Source: VXYL01 sp965243175 (GTDB taxonomy: Bacteria; Pseudomonadota; Gammaproteobacteria; Pseudomonadales; Azotimanducaceae). From it: a DNA stretch of 64,000 bases. The stretch lies in the NCBI GenBank assembly GCA_965243175.1, contig OZ251532.1, positions 2,976,001 to 3,040,000 on the forward strand, in the 5' to 3' direction. Each line of letters opens with the position of its first letter. Within the stretch, counting starts at the first letter, position 1. Shown here piece after piece: positions 34,589 through 46,400 of the stretch. The notes below the pieces were generated by a model that searched no databases, was not told the DNA's origin, and saw only the letters and a list, made by a program, of their open reading frames with translations. The translations under genes were made by a program, and so were the position numbers.

Positions 34589-35011
34589 AGCGGACATGGG
34601 CGATGTCTGACATGAAAAAGCTGAGATTTCCTACATCTCCACTGGGCGATGTCCCACATGGCCGGCGCCCCATGCCGGCTATCGTTCCCGCATGAACGAG
34701 ATCAAACCCACCAGCGACCCCATCTACAAGCGCCTCTACTCCTTCCCGGAGATGGTGGCCGACCTGCTGCGCAGCCTGCTGCCCGGCAAGATGGTCGAAG
34801 GGATGGACATGGGCTCGCTGGAGAAGATGTCCGCCGAGTACGTCGGCGACGACTTCCGCAAGCGCCACGGCGACACCGTGTGGCGGGTGCGCGCCGACGG
34901 CGCCGCGGGCGGCTGGGCCTACGCCTTGGTGCTGGTGGAGTATCTATGTTGCAAGTGGTCTTTTGAGGTGGCCTCCTTAGCTGGTCATGCTTCCAGTGGT
35001 GCCTTTGGGGT

Positions 35012-36126
35012 TCACGCAGGGGCTGGGAGCGGTGGGCCGATGCCCGCGCTCGGCTGGCGGCTGGCGGAGGCGCCGGAGGATGGCGGCTGGCCCTTCGGGC
35101 CTTGGCTGCGGTCGCCGAGGCTCCCTTCGCCAACGCCCGAAGTGCGGCCGGCGTCCTCGGCCGGCTCCGGCAGCGGCGTGTTGTGCTGGCCGCCTGCTCT
35201 GGGCGTCCAGAGCCGGTCGTCGCGGAGCAGGACGTTGGCGAGCAGGAGCAGCTTGCGCATGACGGCCACCAGGGCGACCTTCCCCGGCTTGCCGTCGGCG
35301 ACCAGCTGCCGGTGCTTGGCGGCCATGTCCGGGTTGCAGCGGACGGCGCTCATCGCCGCCATGTAGAGGAGTCGCCGCACCCGCGCGCGGCCGCCCTTGA
35401 TGTAGCTGCGGCCCTCCAGTTCCCCGACTCGCGCGCCATCGGCGCCACGCCGGCCAGGCTGGCCGCGGCCTTGGCGTCGAGCGCGCCCAGTTCCGGCATG
35501 TCGGCGACGAGTCCGGCGGCGGTGACCGGGCCGACGCCGGGGATGGAGGCCAGCACCTCGGCGCGCCGCGCCAGTCGCGGGTCGTCCGCCAGCAGCCTTC
35601 CGACCCGAGCGTCCACGGCTTTCAGCTGGCGGTCGATCTGCGCCAGCCGGTTGCGGTTCTGCCGCCTGAGCAGCGGGTCGCGGACGTGCGTCCGGCGGTT
35701 CAGCGCCGCGACGCGGTCCTTGACCAGGGCGTCGCGCGCCGCGGCCAGTTCGTCGAGGTCGCGCAGCGCCTGCGGCTTCGCCTCCACCTGGCGCAGGGGC
35801 AGCGCCCGGCCCATCGCGGCGAGCACCCGCGCGTCCGCCGCGTCCGTCTTCGCCTCTTCGCCCAGCGCCTGCGCGAAGCGCCGCGCCCGCGCCGCGTTCA
35901 CCCGCGCCAGCCGCAGCCGGCCGGCCAGCGCCTCCTCGAAGTCTCGGTGGTAGTGGCCGGTGGACTCGTAGACCACCATCGGGTCCGCCGGCGCGACCCA
36001 CGCGGCGAACTCCTCGAAGCCCTCGGCGTCGTTGCCGAAGCGCTTCGCATCGTCCGGCCGCCAGGCATCCAGATGCGCCTTCGAGACGTCCACGCCGACG
36101 GCGGCATCTCCGCTATGATCGGCCAT
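35012..36126 (-). pseudogene. IS110-family transposase, frameshifted
   Basis: The N-terminal RuvC-like DEDD domain begins at ATG 36126 (AVGVDVSKAHLDAW; VVYESTGHYHRDFEEAL; EAKTDAADARVLAAM). The C-terminal Tnp_20 domain follows (LASIPGVGPVTAAGLVADMP), with the end in another frame (SYIKGGRARVRRLLYMAAM; KPGKVALVAVMRKLLLLAN). The frame changes near 35412-35420, just after the SGNW stretch. One inserted or missing base explains it. If real, this copy cannot transpose by itself. Confidence 0.8.
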
Positions 36127-36340
36127 GCTTTCCTTTCTCCTGCTCTTGTCGTTCGGGCCTCGACGCCCACGTATCCATTCAGGACTTGGGAAAGACGGTG
36201 GCGACCACTCTCGAGCTCGGCCCGCGACGGCCCATTCCAAGCACGGTCCGACCACCGCCACCCTCCGGCCTTTCCGGTACCGGGAGGCCGGAGGGGATTG
36301 GGCCCTCCCGAAGGCCCAATCAACGCGAATCTAAACAGAC
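36127..36340 (-). ncRNA. Candidate bridge-type guide RNA region of the IS110-like element
   Basis: The non-coding segment upstream of the transposase contains two strong stems. One, at 36261-36295, has perfect 11-base arms (CCCTCCGGCCT and its complement) and an inner CCGG/CCGG pairing. The other, at 36297-36320, has 8-base arms (ATTGGGCC/GGCCCAAT) and an 8-base loop. In the IS110 family the end upstream of the recombinase encodes a structured RNA that recognises target and donor DNA. Position and folding fit that role, but transcription and the guide loops are not shown here. Confidence 0.45.
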
Positions 36341-36646
36341 AAGTTCCAATCGAGCACCGACCCGACGATGGCGCTGCGTGTGCTGGAGTACACGGCGATG
36401 CTGTACCGCGATCTACTGCGCGCCAAAGTCGTGAAGCCCGGCCAGCTGCCGCCGGTGCTGCCGCTGCTGCTCTACAACGGCGAGTCGCCGTGGAGCGCGG
36501 CGCTGGACGTGCGCGACCTGATCGTCGAGACCGGGCCGACGCTAGCCGCATACCAGCCGTCTCAACGCTGTCTGCTGCTTGACGAACGGCACGTCGAGGC
36601 GGACGATGTGGGGGAGTTGACGAGCGCGGTGGTGCGGCTGGAGCAG

Positions 36647-36694
36647 AGCCCTCAGCCGGGGTGCGCGAGGGGCTTGCCCCTCGCATGAAAGAGT
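36647..36694. repeat. Dispersed palindromic repeat, copy 2, inserted in the Rpn gene
   Basis: A 45-base unit (36648-36692) holds a perfect 9-base-pair hairpin GCGAGGGGC-TT-GCCCCTCGC at 36665-36684. The 48-base insertion is bounded by AGC at 36647-36649 and AGC at 36695-36697, which looks like a 3-base target duplication. It places a TGA in the reading frame. Confidence 0.8.
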
Positions 36695-37174
36695 AGCACG
36701 GCGGAGGACCTGTTCGCGGTTGAGCAGATGCTGGCGAAGCTGCTCGTCGGCCCCGACCATCGGGAGCTGCGGTGCGCCTTCGCGGACTGGCTGTGGGTAC
36801 TGGAGAGACAACTGCGGCGCCCGGGCGAGCAGGCGGCACAACCGCCACCGAACCTGACGCTGGAGGAAGTTGGAATGAGACTGGAAGAGCGAGTAGCCCG
36901 CTGGCGGGACCCGTGGATCGAGCAGGGCAAGCAGCAGGGCGTCGAACTGGGCAAACAGCAGGGCATCGAACTGGGCATTGGCCAGGGGAGGCGGGATCAG
37001 CTGCGGCGCCTAGCCGAGGTACGGTTCGGCGAGGCGACTGCGGAGCGCTTGTCCGCCTTGCTGCAACGCGAGGACGACCCGCGACGACTTGACGCGCTCG
37101 CCGTGGCGGTGATGCGCTGCGAAACGGCCGACGAGCTGCTCCGCCAGGCCAGCAACGGGGCGCCCGAAGCCTAG

Positions 37175-37493
37175 CGACGCCCGGCGCCATCCGCGGGAGC
37201 CCTCAGCCGGGGAGCGCGAGGGGCACCACTCGCATGAAAGAGCCCTCAGCAGGGGAACGCAAGGAGCGCCCCTCGCACGAAAGATCCCTCCCCAAGGCAC
37301 GGCCGCCCCGCGATTCCTCGCCCACCCACTCCCCATCGCCGCACTCGGTTTGTGCTATTTTCCGCCGCAGACCGAAGAGGGTTGAGGTTGGGGTGAGGAG
37401 CTATGCCGTTCCCAACGCGGGTAGCTGCCGCGACTGCGCCACGGATGGGCCGCCCCGGAGCGCACCCGCGCCGGATGGCCTGACGTACCGAGC
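37175..37493. other. Intergenic leader of the giant gene
   Basis: The first third is occupied by two tandem palindromic repeats (37199-37284). The remainder has a TGCTATTTT segment near 37353 that might serve as a -10 region, and a purine-rich stretch (GAGGTTGGGGTGAGGAG) near 37382. No clear ribosome-binding site precedes the ATG at 37494. No protein-coding frame is convincing here. Confidence 0.5.
37199..37284. repeat. Dispersed palindromic repeat, copies 3 and 4 in tandem
   Basis: Two back-to-back 43-base units, 37199-37241 and 37242-37284. Each starts GCCCTCAGC and ends GAAAGA. Both have diverged in the palindrome (GAGGGGCACCACTCGC; GGAGCGCCCCTCGC), so these copies look older than copy 2. 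They lie directly after the stop of the interrupted Rpn gene. Confidence 0.8.
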
Positions 37494-40400
37494 ATGACCA
37501 CGCGCCAATTCGCCGCTGCCCTCTTGGCCGCCCTCTGCGCGTTCGGCGCCACCGCGCAAACCGTCTCCATCACCTCCACCCCCGCCAACGGCACCCACTA
37601 TGTTGCCGGCGAAGCGATCACCACCCGCATCAGCGGCCTCAGCAGCGCGGTCTTGACGGTGGGCGGGCTGTTTAGCGCCTGCAGGATGTCTCTCACGATT
37701 GGCGAAAACACGCGCGAGGCGAGCACGGTGCGTACGCTTAGCCACCCGACGGAGACGTTTGTGGACTTCACCTACACGGTTGTGGCGGCGGACCTCGACA
37801 CCGACGGCATCAGCATTCCCGCGAACTCGATCTCCGGCCCCACGTGGGGAGCGGGAGGCGGCTCCACCATCGACCGCAACCACGCCGCCTTGAGCGACCA
37901 AGTTTCGCACAAGGTGGGCTCCGCGGTGCCGGCCGTACCCATCGTCACCGACACCGCCTCCCTCGCCCTCAACGAGGGCGCCTCCGCAACGTACACCGTC
38001 GCGCTGGGCAGCCTGCCGGCTGGCACAGTCACGGTGTCCATCACGAGCGACAACAGCGACGTCACGGTGGACACCAGCACCACGTCCGGCGTCCAGACCA
38101 CGCTGACGTTCACCACCACCAACTGGACACCGCGCAGACGGTCACCGCCACCGCAGGCAGCGACTCGGGCATCGGCGACGAAACGGCCACCCTCACGCAC
38201 ACCGCTAGCGGTGCCAACATCGGCACCCACACCCTGCGCGTCACCGTGCAGGACGACGAGGCGACCGGCACGGACTACGACGCCGACGAAGACGGCCTAA
38301 TCGACATCGACTCGCTGGCCAAGTTCAACGCCATGCGCTGGGACCTGGACGGCAACGGCGTCGCGTCCGGTGGCGGCGTCGTCATCTACGACAACGCCTT
38401 CCCTGGCGCCGCCGCCGGCATGGGCTGCCCCGACGGCAGCGACCCGGGCGACGTCCCGGACCTCTGCCAAGGCTACGAACTCACCAGCGACCTCGATTTC
38501 GACACCGATGGCAGCGGCGCCACCTATACGGGCGACAGCGCCTCCCCGGTCCCAGACGCGAACGACGCCTACTACAACGGCGGCCTCGGCTGGGAGCCCA
38601 TCGGCAGCCGCACGGCGCGCTTCAACACCACCTTCGACGGCAGGGGCCACGTCATCGCCAACCTTTATAACCAGCGCGGCGCCAACGACGTGGGCGTGTT
38701 CGGGGCCACCGGCACTTCGGCGCGCATCCAAGCCGTGGGCTTCAAGGACCTGCGCGTGCGCGGCTGGGACAACGTGGGCGCCGTGGTCGCCCATCACCAG
38801 GGCCGGATCGCCGGAGTGTGGGTGACCGGCAACGTGCATGGCGGCAATACGGCCGGTGGGCTGGTGGCCATCATGGGGACTGCGGCGGTGGTCGTGGCGA
38901 GCTACTCCCGGGCGTCCGTGCACGCCACCCAGTGGCAGGCCGGGCTGGTGGGTTGGACGGAAGGCACCGGGTCGACGATACGCACGAGCTATTCGACCGG
39001 CACCTCCGGCGCCACCGACGGCTTCAGCCGCGGCAGCGGCACGGTGGTGGCGAGCTATTGGGACACCACCCTGAACGGCATCTCGGACGACAGCAACAAC
39101 ACGCCGCCGGAAGGCCGCACCAGCGCGCAGCTGCAGGCGCCCACCGGCGCAACCGGCCTCTACGCCGCCTGGGACGACCAGGACGTGGACGGCGACGGCG
39201 AGAGCGGCGAAGCCGTGGACGACGACGCCTGGGATTTCGGCACCAGCGCGCAGCATCCGGTGCTGAAATTCGGCGGCTTCGACACTGCCGTCCAGTTCAA
39301 CCTGCAACCGCCGAACTTCGGCGCCGGCACCGTCTCCAACATCACGAACGCCCGCACCGGCGTCAACCTGTCGGTGCAGTTTCCGGCGGCCACCCACGCT
39401 GGCACCGTCACCTACACCGTGGCCGGGCTGCCGCCCGGCATGGCGTTGGACGCCGATGGCACGGGTACTTGCTCCGCGCTGCGCACGATCTGCGGCGCGC
39501 CGACGCGCACTGGCACCTTCACCGTCATCGTGACCGCAGCCAACGCCGACGGCAGCGCGAGCAGCACCTTGAGCTTCCAGATCACCGTGGGCGGAGTCGA
39601 GGTCGACGCGGTCGCGACGACCCCGGCGGTGGTGGAGGCCGGCCCCATCGCCCTCGACGAGGACACGAACGGCACCACCTCGCAGAACTACCGGGTGCGG
39701 CTGACGTCCGCGCCGACCGGCACCGTGACCGTCACCTTCGCCAGCGCCGACAGCGGCGCCGTGGCGGTGGACGCGAACGCCGGCACAGGCGGGGTGCAGA
39801 CCACGCTGTCGTTCACCAGCTCCACTTGGAGCAGTTGGCAGACGGCGTCCGTGAGCATCGTCGAGGACACGGACTTCCTGGACGAGACCGTGGCCATCAC
39901 CCACGCCGCCAGCGGCGGCGGCTACAACGGCCAGACGGCGACGCTGACGGTGACCGTGGCGGACGACGAGCCCGCGCCCGAAGTGCTGGTGGACGCGAAC
40001 CCGAACACCGCCGCCATCGACCCCGGCCCGTTGGTTCTCCGCGAGAACTCGGCGCCCTCCCGGAACTACTTGGTGAGGCTGTCGAGTCAGCCGCCGACCA
40101 GCGCGACGGTGACGCTCTCGAGCGACAACGCCGCGGTCACGGTGGCGCCGGGCCAGCTCACCTTCACGAACGCGAACTGGAACACGGGGCAGACGGTGAC
40201 GGCGACGACGACCGGGGACAGCGACGCCGTGGACGAAGCGGCGGACGTCGTACATGCCCTCGAGCGCACCGATTCGGCGACCACGCTGCGCGTCGGCGTG
40301 CGCGACGCCCAGCGCACCGGCACGGACTACGATACCGACGAGGACGGCCTGATCGAGATCGACTCGCTGGCCAAGCTCAACGCGATGCGTTGGGACCTCG

Positions 40401-43400
40401 ACGGCAACGGCACGGCGAGCGCCGGCAACGCCACCAGCTACGCGACCGCGTTCCCCACCGCGTCCGCCGGCATGGGCTGCCCGGACCGCGGCGAAGGCGC
40501 ACCGGAGCCCTGCGTCGGCTACGAGTTGACGAGAGATCTGGACTTCGCCGGTTCCGCCTGGGCGAGCGGCTTGGGCTGGGATCCGATCGGCCCGAACGCC
40601 ACCCCGACCGACGCCACGCACTTCAACACCGTCTTCGACGGCAACGGCCACGTCATCCGCAACCTGGTCGCGAACCGCAACCGCAACTACGTGGGCCTGT
40701 TCGCGGCGCTGCGCCCGAACGCGGTCGTGCGCACCCTGGGCCTGCCGGGCGTCCAGATGAATGGGCGCTGGAGCGTCGGCGCCCTGGCCGGGCAGAGCTG
40801 GGGCCGGGTGGCGGGCGTCTGGGTCGCCGGCCGGGTGCGCGCCAGCGGCAACCTCGGCGGCCTGCTGGGGGCGCAGCAGTCAGGCGGCTCGATCGCGGCG
40901 AGCTATTCCGCGGCGGCGGTGGAATGTACGACGACCGGCGCCGGGACGACCGGCGGCCTGGTGGGCGTCAACCTCGCCGGCGGCAGCATTGCGGCGAGCT
41001 ACGCGATGGGCGCAGTGACGGGCCCGTGCAGCGGCCAGTCCGGCCTGACCGCCGGCCCCGGCGCGGTGACCGCAAGCTACTGGGACACGACCTTGACGGG
41101 CATCGACGACGATCAGGACGCGGACCCGCCGGAGGGCAGGAGCACGACCCAGTTGCAGACCCCGACGCAGTACGGCGCCTCCGGCCCGTACGCCGACTGG
41201 GACGACCACGACGTGGACGGCAACGGCACGTCGGACGACGCCTGGCACTTCGGCACGGCCCTGCAGCACCCGGTGTTGAAGTTCGCCGGCTTCGCCACCG
41301 CCACCCAGTTCGCCCTGCAAGCCCCCTCCTTCGGCAGCACCACGGCGCCGACGGCGACGCTGCGCACCGGCGTCTCCGGCAACATCCAGATCCCGCCGGC
41401 CGTCCACCCCGGCGCCGTCTCCTACGTGGCGACCGGGCTGCCGCCCGGCATGGCGTTCGGCGGTGCCTGCGGCGGCGCGCGCAACATTTGCGGCCGGCCG
41501 ACCCGCGCCGGCATGTTCGCGGTCACCGTCTGGGCGGCCAACGCCGCCGGTGCGCGCACCCGCCTCGATTTCACCCTCGACGTCGGCGGCATCGAGATCG
41601 ATGCGGACGCGCGGACGCCGCAAGTCGAGAGCGGCGCCGTGGCGCTGGCGGAAGACGCGGCGAACCCAGCGCGGTCGCGGCGCTACGCGGTGCGGCTGAC
41701 GTCGGCGCCGACCGGCGCTGTGACGGTGGCCCTCGCCAGCAGCGACACCGGCGCGGTGACGGTGGACGCGGACCCGGCCACCCCGGGCCTGCAGAACCGG
41801 CTGACGTTCAACACGACGAACTGGAACACGCCGCAGACCGCGACCCTCGCCGCCGTGCCGGACGCCGACGGCGCCGACGAGCGCGCCACCATCACCCACA
41901 CCGCCAGTAGCGGCGGCTACTCCGGCCAATCAGCGGCGTTGACAGCCACGGTGGCGGACGACGGGACGCCGGCCGTGGTGGTGGACACGGCCCCGACCAC
42001 GACGCGCATCGAAACGGCCCCGCTGACGCTGGCCGAGGCGACCACGGAGTCGAAGAACTACCGGGTGTACCTGTCGGCGCGGCCGACGGCGACGGTGCGG
42101 GTGGCGGTCGCCAGCAGCGACACCGGCGCCGCGCGCTTGAACCGCAGCCAGCTGTCGTTCACGACCACGAACTGGCGGACGCCGCAGACCGTGCGCGTGA
42201 CGGCGCAAGCGGACGGCGACGCCATCGACGAGCGGGCGGTCGTCACCCATGTCGCCAGCGGCGCCGCCGAGTACGTTGGCGTGTCGGCGCAGATCGGGGT
42301 CCTCGTGCAGGACGACGAGACGCACTCCGGCGACTACGACGACGACGACAACGGCCTCATCGACATCCGCACCCTCGCCCAGCTCGACGCCATGCGCTGG
42401 GACTTGAACGGCGACGGTCAAGTCGGGGCCGGGGACGCCGCCAATTACGCCACCGCCTTCCCCAACGCGGTCTCCGGCATGGGCTGCCCGGCCGCCTGCA
42501 GCGGCTACGAGTTGCGCAGGGACTTGGACTTCGACACCGACGGCGATGGCAGCACTTGGACGGAGGCCAATGGCGCGGTCATCGGTGACGCGGACGATGC
42601 CTACTACGACGACGGCGCCGGCTGGGTGCCCATCGGCACCAATACCTCTCCCTTTGCCACCAGGCTCAAAGGCAACGGCCACCTCATCCGCAATCTGTTC
42701 ATCGACCGCAGCGGCGCGCGCAACGCCGGGCTGTTTGGCGAAGGAACCTGGGGAGGCCGCTTGGAGGCGGTGGGCGTGGTCGATGCCTATGTGCGGGGCG
42801 GTATTTTTGTCGGCATCCTGTCCGGCGCCGCCGGCGGCATGCCGATCGTTGGCTGCTACACCACTGGCCAAGTGATCGGCGTATCGGCGGGAGTCTCTGT
42901 CCTCAACCCGGCAACCGGCGGCTTGGTTGGCTATCTGGCGAACCACTATGTTGTCGGATCCTATTCGATGGCTTCGGTCGTCGGCCACGACCGCGTCGGC
43001 GGACTGATTGGCTGGCACGCCGTTGCCGGCGGCGTGACCAACAGCTATGCGCTGGGCCCGTCGACCGTCGCCGCTTCGCAAGTGGGCGGGCTGGTTGGGC
43101 TGCACGAAGGAGGCCCCGTCTCCGCAAGCTACTGGGACCGGGAGACGGCGTACCCAATCGGCCCCGTCGGCACCGGCTTGGCGACGGTGGACCTGCAGCG
43201 ACCGACCGCCTATGGCGCCACGGGCATCTACTCGGCCTGGGACGATCAAGACATGGACGGCGACAGCATGACGGGCGCGGCCGCGGATCCGGACGACGAT
43301 GCCTGGGACTTCGGCACCAGCCAGCAGTACCCGGCGCTGAAGTTCGCCGGCTTCGACACCGCCTCGCAGTTCAACGCCCAGCCGCCGTCCTTCAGAGGCG

Positions 43401-46400
43401 CCAGTCCGTCCGTGCGGGAACTGCAAACGGGCGTCGTCCAATCCGTTGCGATTCCGTCCGCGTTCCACGGCAGCGCGGCGGTGACCTACAGCGCGCCGGA
43501 GCTACCGCCCGGCCTCCAGTTCGACGCCGACGGCACGGGCGCCTGCGGCGCGGCGCGCACGGTCTGCGGCACGCCGACGGCCGCCGGAACCTACGCCGTC
43601 GTCGTCCGCGCGACCGCCGCTGGCGGTTCGAGCGAGGAACTCCGCTTCACCGTCACGGTGGTCGAAGGCATCCAGATCGACGCCATCCCCGGTACGCCGG
43701 CGGTGGACCCCGGGCCGCTGGCGTTGCGGGAACTGTCGGGCTCCAACTCCGGCAGCTACTCGGTAAGGCTGCTGGCCGAGCCGTCGGCGAGCACCACGGT
43801 GACCATCGTCAGCGCCGACACCGGCGCGGTGACCGTGGACACCAGCACGACGTCCGGCCTGCAGGACACGCTGACGTTCACCACCATGAACTGGAACACG
43901 CCGCAGACGGTAACGCTGGCCGCCGTGCAGGACGACGATCCGGTGGACGAAACGGTCGTGATCACCCACACCGCCAGTGGCGGCCTCGACAGCACCGCGT
44001 ATCTGACCGCGACGGTCGCCGACGACGAGCCGCAGCGCAAGCTGCTGTTCGACGTCGCCCCAGCGACCGCGGCCATCGATGCCGGCCCGCTGCTGCTCGA
44101 AGAGGGCGCGACGCCGGGCCGCGAATACGCCGTGAAGCTGCCCCAGGCACCGACCGCGGCGGTGACGGTGACGGTGGCCAGCCGCAGCGGCGCGGTGACG
44201 GCGGACACGAACACGGCGGCCGGCGTGCAGAACCTGCTCACGTTCACGACCATGAATTGGGACACCTGGCAGACGGTGACGGCCACCGCCGCCGAAGACG
44301 ACGACGCCGTCGACGAGGCGACGGGCATCGACCACGTTGCCAGCGGCGCGGCCGAATACGCCGGCGTGACCACCACCCTGCGCGTCGGCATCGGCGACGA
44401 CGAGCGCGCCGGCACGGACTACGACGCCGACGAAGACGGCCTCATCGACGTCGATTCCCTGGCCAAGCTCAACGCTGTGCGCTGGGATCTCGATGGCGAC
44501 GGCGTCGCCATCGACGCCGCTGGCTACGAATCCGCATTCCCCGACGCGTCGGTCGCCATGGGCTGCCCGGACGGCGACGACCCGGACGGCCTGCCCGACC
44601 CCTGCGCCGGCTACGAGCTGACGCGGGATCTGGACTTCGACACCGACGGCGACGGCGCCACCTACACGCTGAGCGGCGCCACAGCGACGGGCGACAGCGA
44701 CGACGCCTACGACAACGGCGGCGCCGGCTGGGAACCTATCGGGCAGCCGAGCCTCGGCGGTGCGCAGTTCGACGCCACGTTCGACGGCAACGGCCATGTC
44801 GTCCGCAACCTCTTCGTCAACCGCGGCAGCCGCAACTTGGTGGGGCTGTTCTCGGCGCTGCGCTCCAACGCCGTGGTGCGCGCCCTGGGCCTGCCCGGCG
44901 CCCGCGTGATCGGCAACTGGAGCACGGCGCCGCTGGTCGGCGAGAACGTGGGCCGCGTCGCCGCGGTGTGGGCCAGCGGCGCGGCGCAGGGGCTGGGCAA
45001 CGTCGGCGGTCTGGTCGGGGTGCTGCGCCCGGGAGGCACGGTCGTGGCGAGCTACTCGACCGCCGCGGCTGCCTGCACCGGCACGATGGCGTCGCACCGC
45101 GCCAGCGGACTGGTCGGCGGCACCGACGCGGGGGGTTCCATCGCCGCCAGCTACTCGACCGGCGCGGTGACGGGCACCTGCCCGGGCGGCAGCAAGTTCG
45201 GCTTCACCACCGGCGGCACGGTCGCGGCGAGCTACTGGGACGCCACCTTGAGCGGCATCAACGACGACGGCGACGCCAACCCGCCGGAGGGCCGCACCAC
45301 GGCGCAGCTGCAAGCCCCCACGTCGGCGACCGGCATCTACGCCGCCTGGGACGACCAGGACGTGGACGGCGACGGCAGAAGCGGCGAAGCGCTGGACGAC
45401 GACGCCTGGGACTTCGGCACCGCCACCCAGCATCCGGTGCTGAAGTTCGGCGGCCTGGACACGGCGTTGCAGTTCAACTCCCAAGGCACGGATTCAGCGC
45501 CGGACTTCGGCTCCGCCTCGGTGGGGAACAAGACGTTCCCGCAGGACCTCCCCATCCTGCCGTTCCGGATTCCCGCCGCCACCGGCGGCAACGGTGCCCT
45601 CGTCTACGCCGCGGACGGGCTGCCCGACGGACTGGCGTTCGACTCCGACGGCTCGGGCGCCTGCCAGATCGCCCGCGCCGTCTGCGGCACGCCGACCACC
45701 AGCGCCAGCGCCGCCACCGTGACCATCACGGTCACGGACAATGACGACAACACCGGCGACCGCGACACCCTGACGTTCGACATCACCGTGACCGCGCCCT
45801 CGACCGAGGTCGGCACGGTGCTGATCGACGCCGACCTGGGGACGCCGGAGACGCTGGACCCCGGCCCGCTGTTCGTGGACGAGGGCGACGGCTCCGCCTA
45901 CTCGGTGCGGCTCTCCGCGCAGCCGACGGCGACGGTGACCGTGGCGGTGGCCAGCGGCGACACCGGCGCCCTGACGGTCGACCGGAGTTCGCTCACCTTC
46001 ACCACCCAGAACTGGGCCACGGCGCAGACCGTGGGGGTCACCGCGGTGGCCGAATCGACGGACGCCGTGGACGAATCCGTCGACATCACCCACACGCCGA
46101 CCGGCGGCGGCTACAGCGCCGCGGCCACGCTGCGCGTCGCGGTGTCCGACGCCGAGCGCACCAACACGGACTACGACACGGACGAGAACGGCCTGATCGA
46201 GGTCTCCACCCTGGCGCAGCTGAACGCCATCCGCTGGGACCTGAACGGCGACGGCACGGTGGCGGCCGGCAACCAGTCGAACTACGACGCCGCCTTCGGC
46301 AACGCCTCCACCGGCATGGGCTGCCCCACCGGAGGGTGCAGCGGCTACGAGCTGGTCCAGGACCTGGACTTCGACACCGACGGCGACGGTTCCACCTGGT

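Larger units (their letters stand above)
34942..36342 (-). mobile_element. IS110-family insertion element, about 1.4 kb
   Basis: The boundaries are inferred by reconstructing the interrupted Rpn reading frame. A GT dinucleotide is found at both junctions (34940-34941 and 36343-36344), and VE-FQSS is restored if one GT is kept. There are no terminal inverted repeats and no longer target duplication, as expected for IS110-type recombinases. The transposase gene reads leftward. About 215 bases of non-coding, strongly structured sequence precede it and about 70 bases follow. Confidence 0.8.
34692..37174 (+). pseudogene. Rpn-family nuclease gene broken by an IS110-like element and a palindromic repeat
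   Basis: The 5' part (34692-34941) encodes an Rpn start (DPIYKRLYSFPEMVADLLRS; GDDFRKRHGDTVWRVR). The nuclease core is then cut inside LVLVE. The sense resumes at 36345 with FQSSTDPTMALRVLEYTAML, runs on through PVLPLLLYNGESPW, and ends with a Gln-rich helix (EQGKQQGVELGKQQGIELG). The second break is a 48-base insertion at 36647-36694 that adds an in-frame TGA. Joining 34941 to 36345 and removing the 48 bases gives an uninterrupted 343-residue protein, close to the 333 residues of the other copy. Without these events the gene would be intact, so both are recent. Confidence 0.85.
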
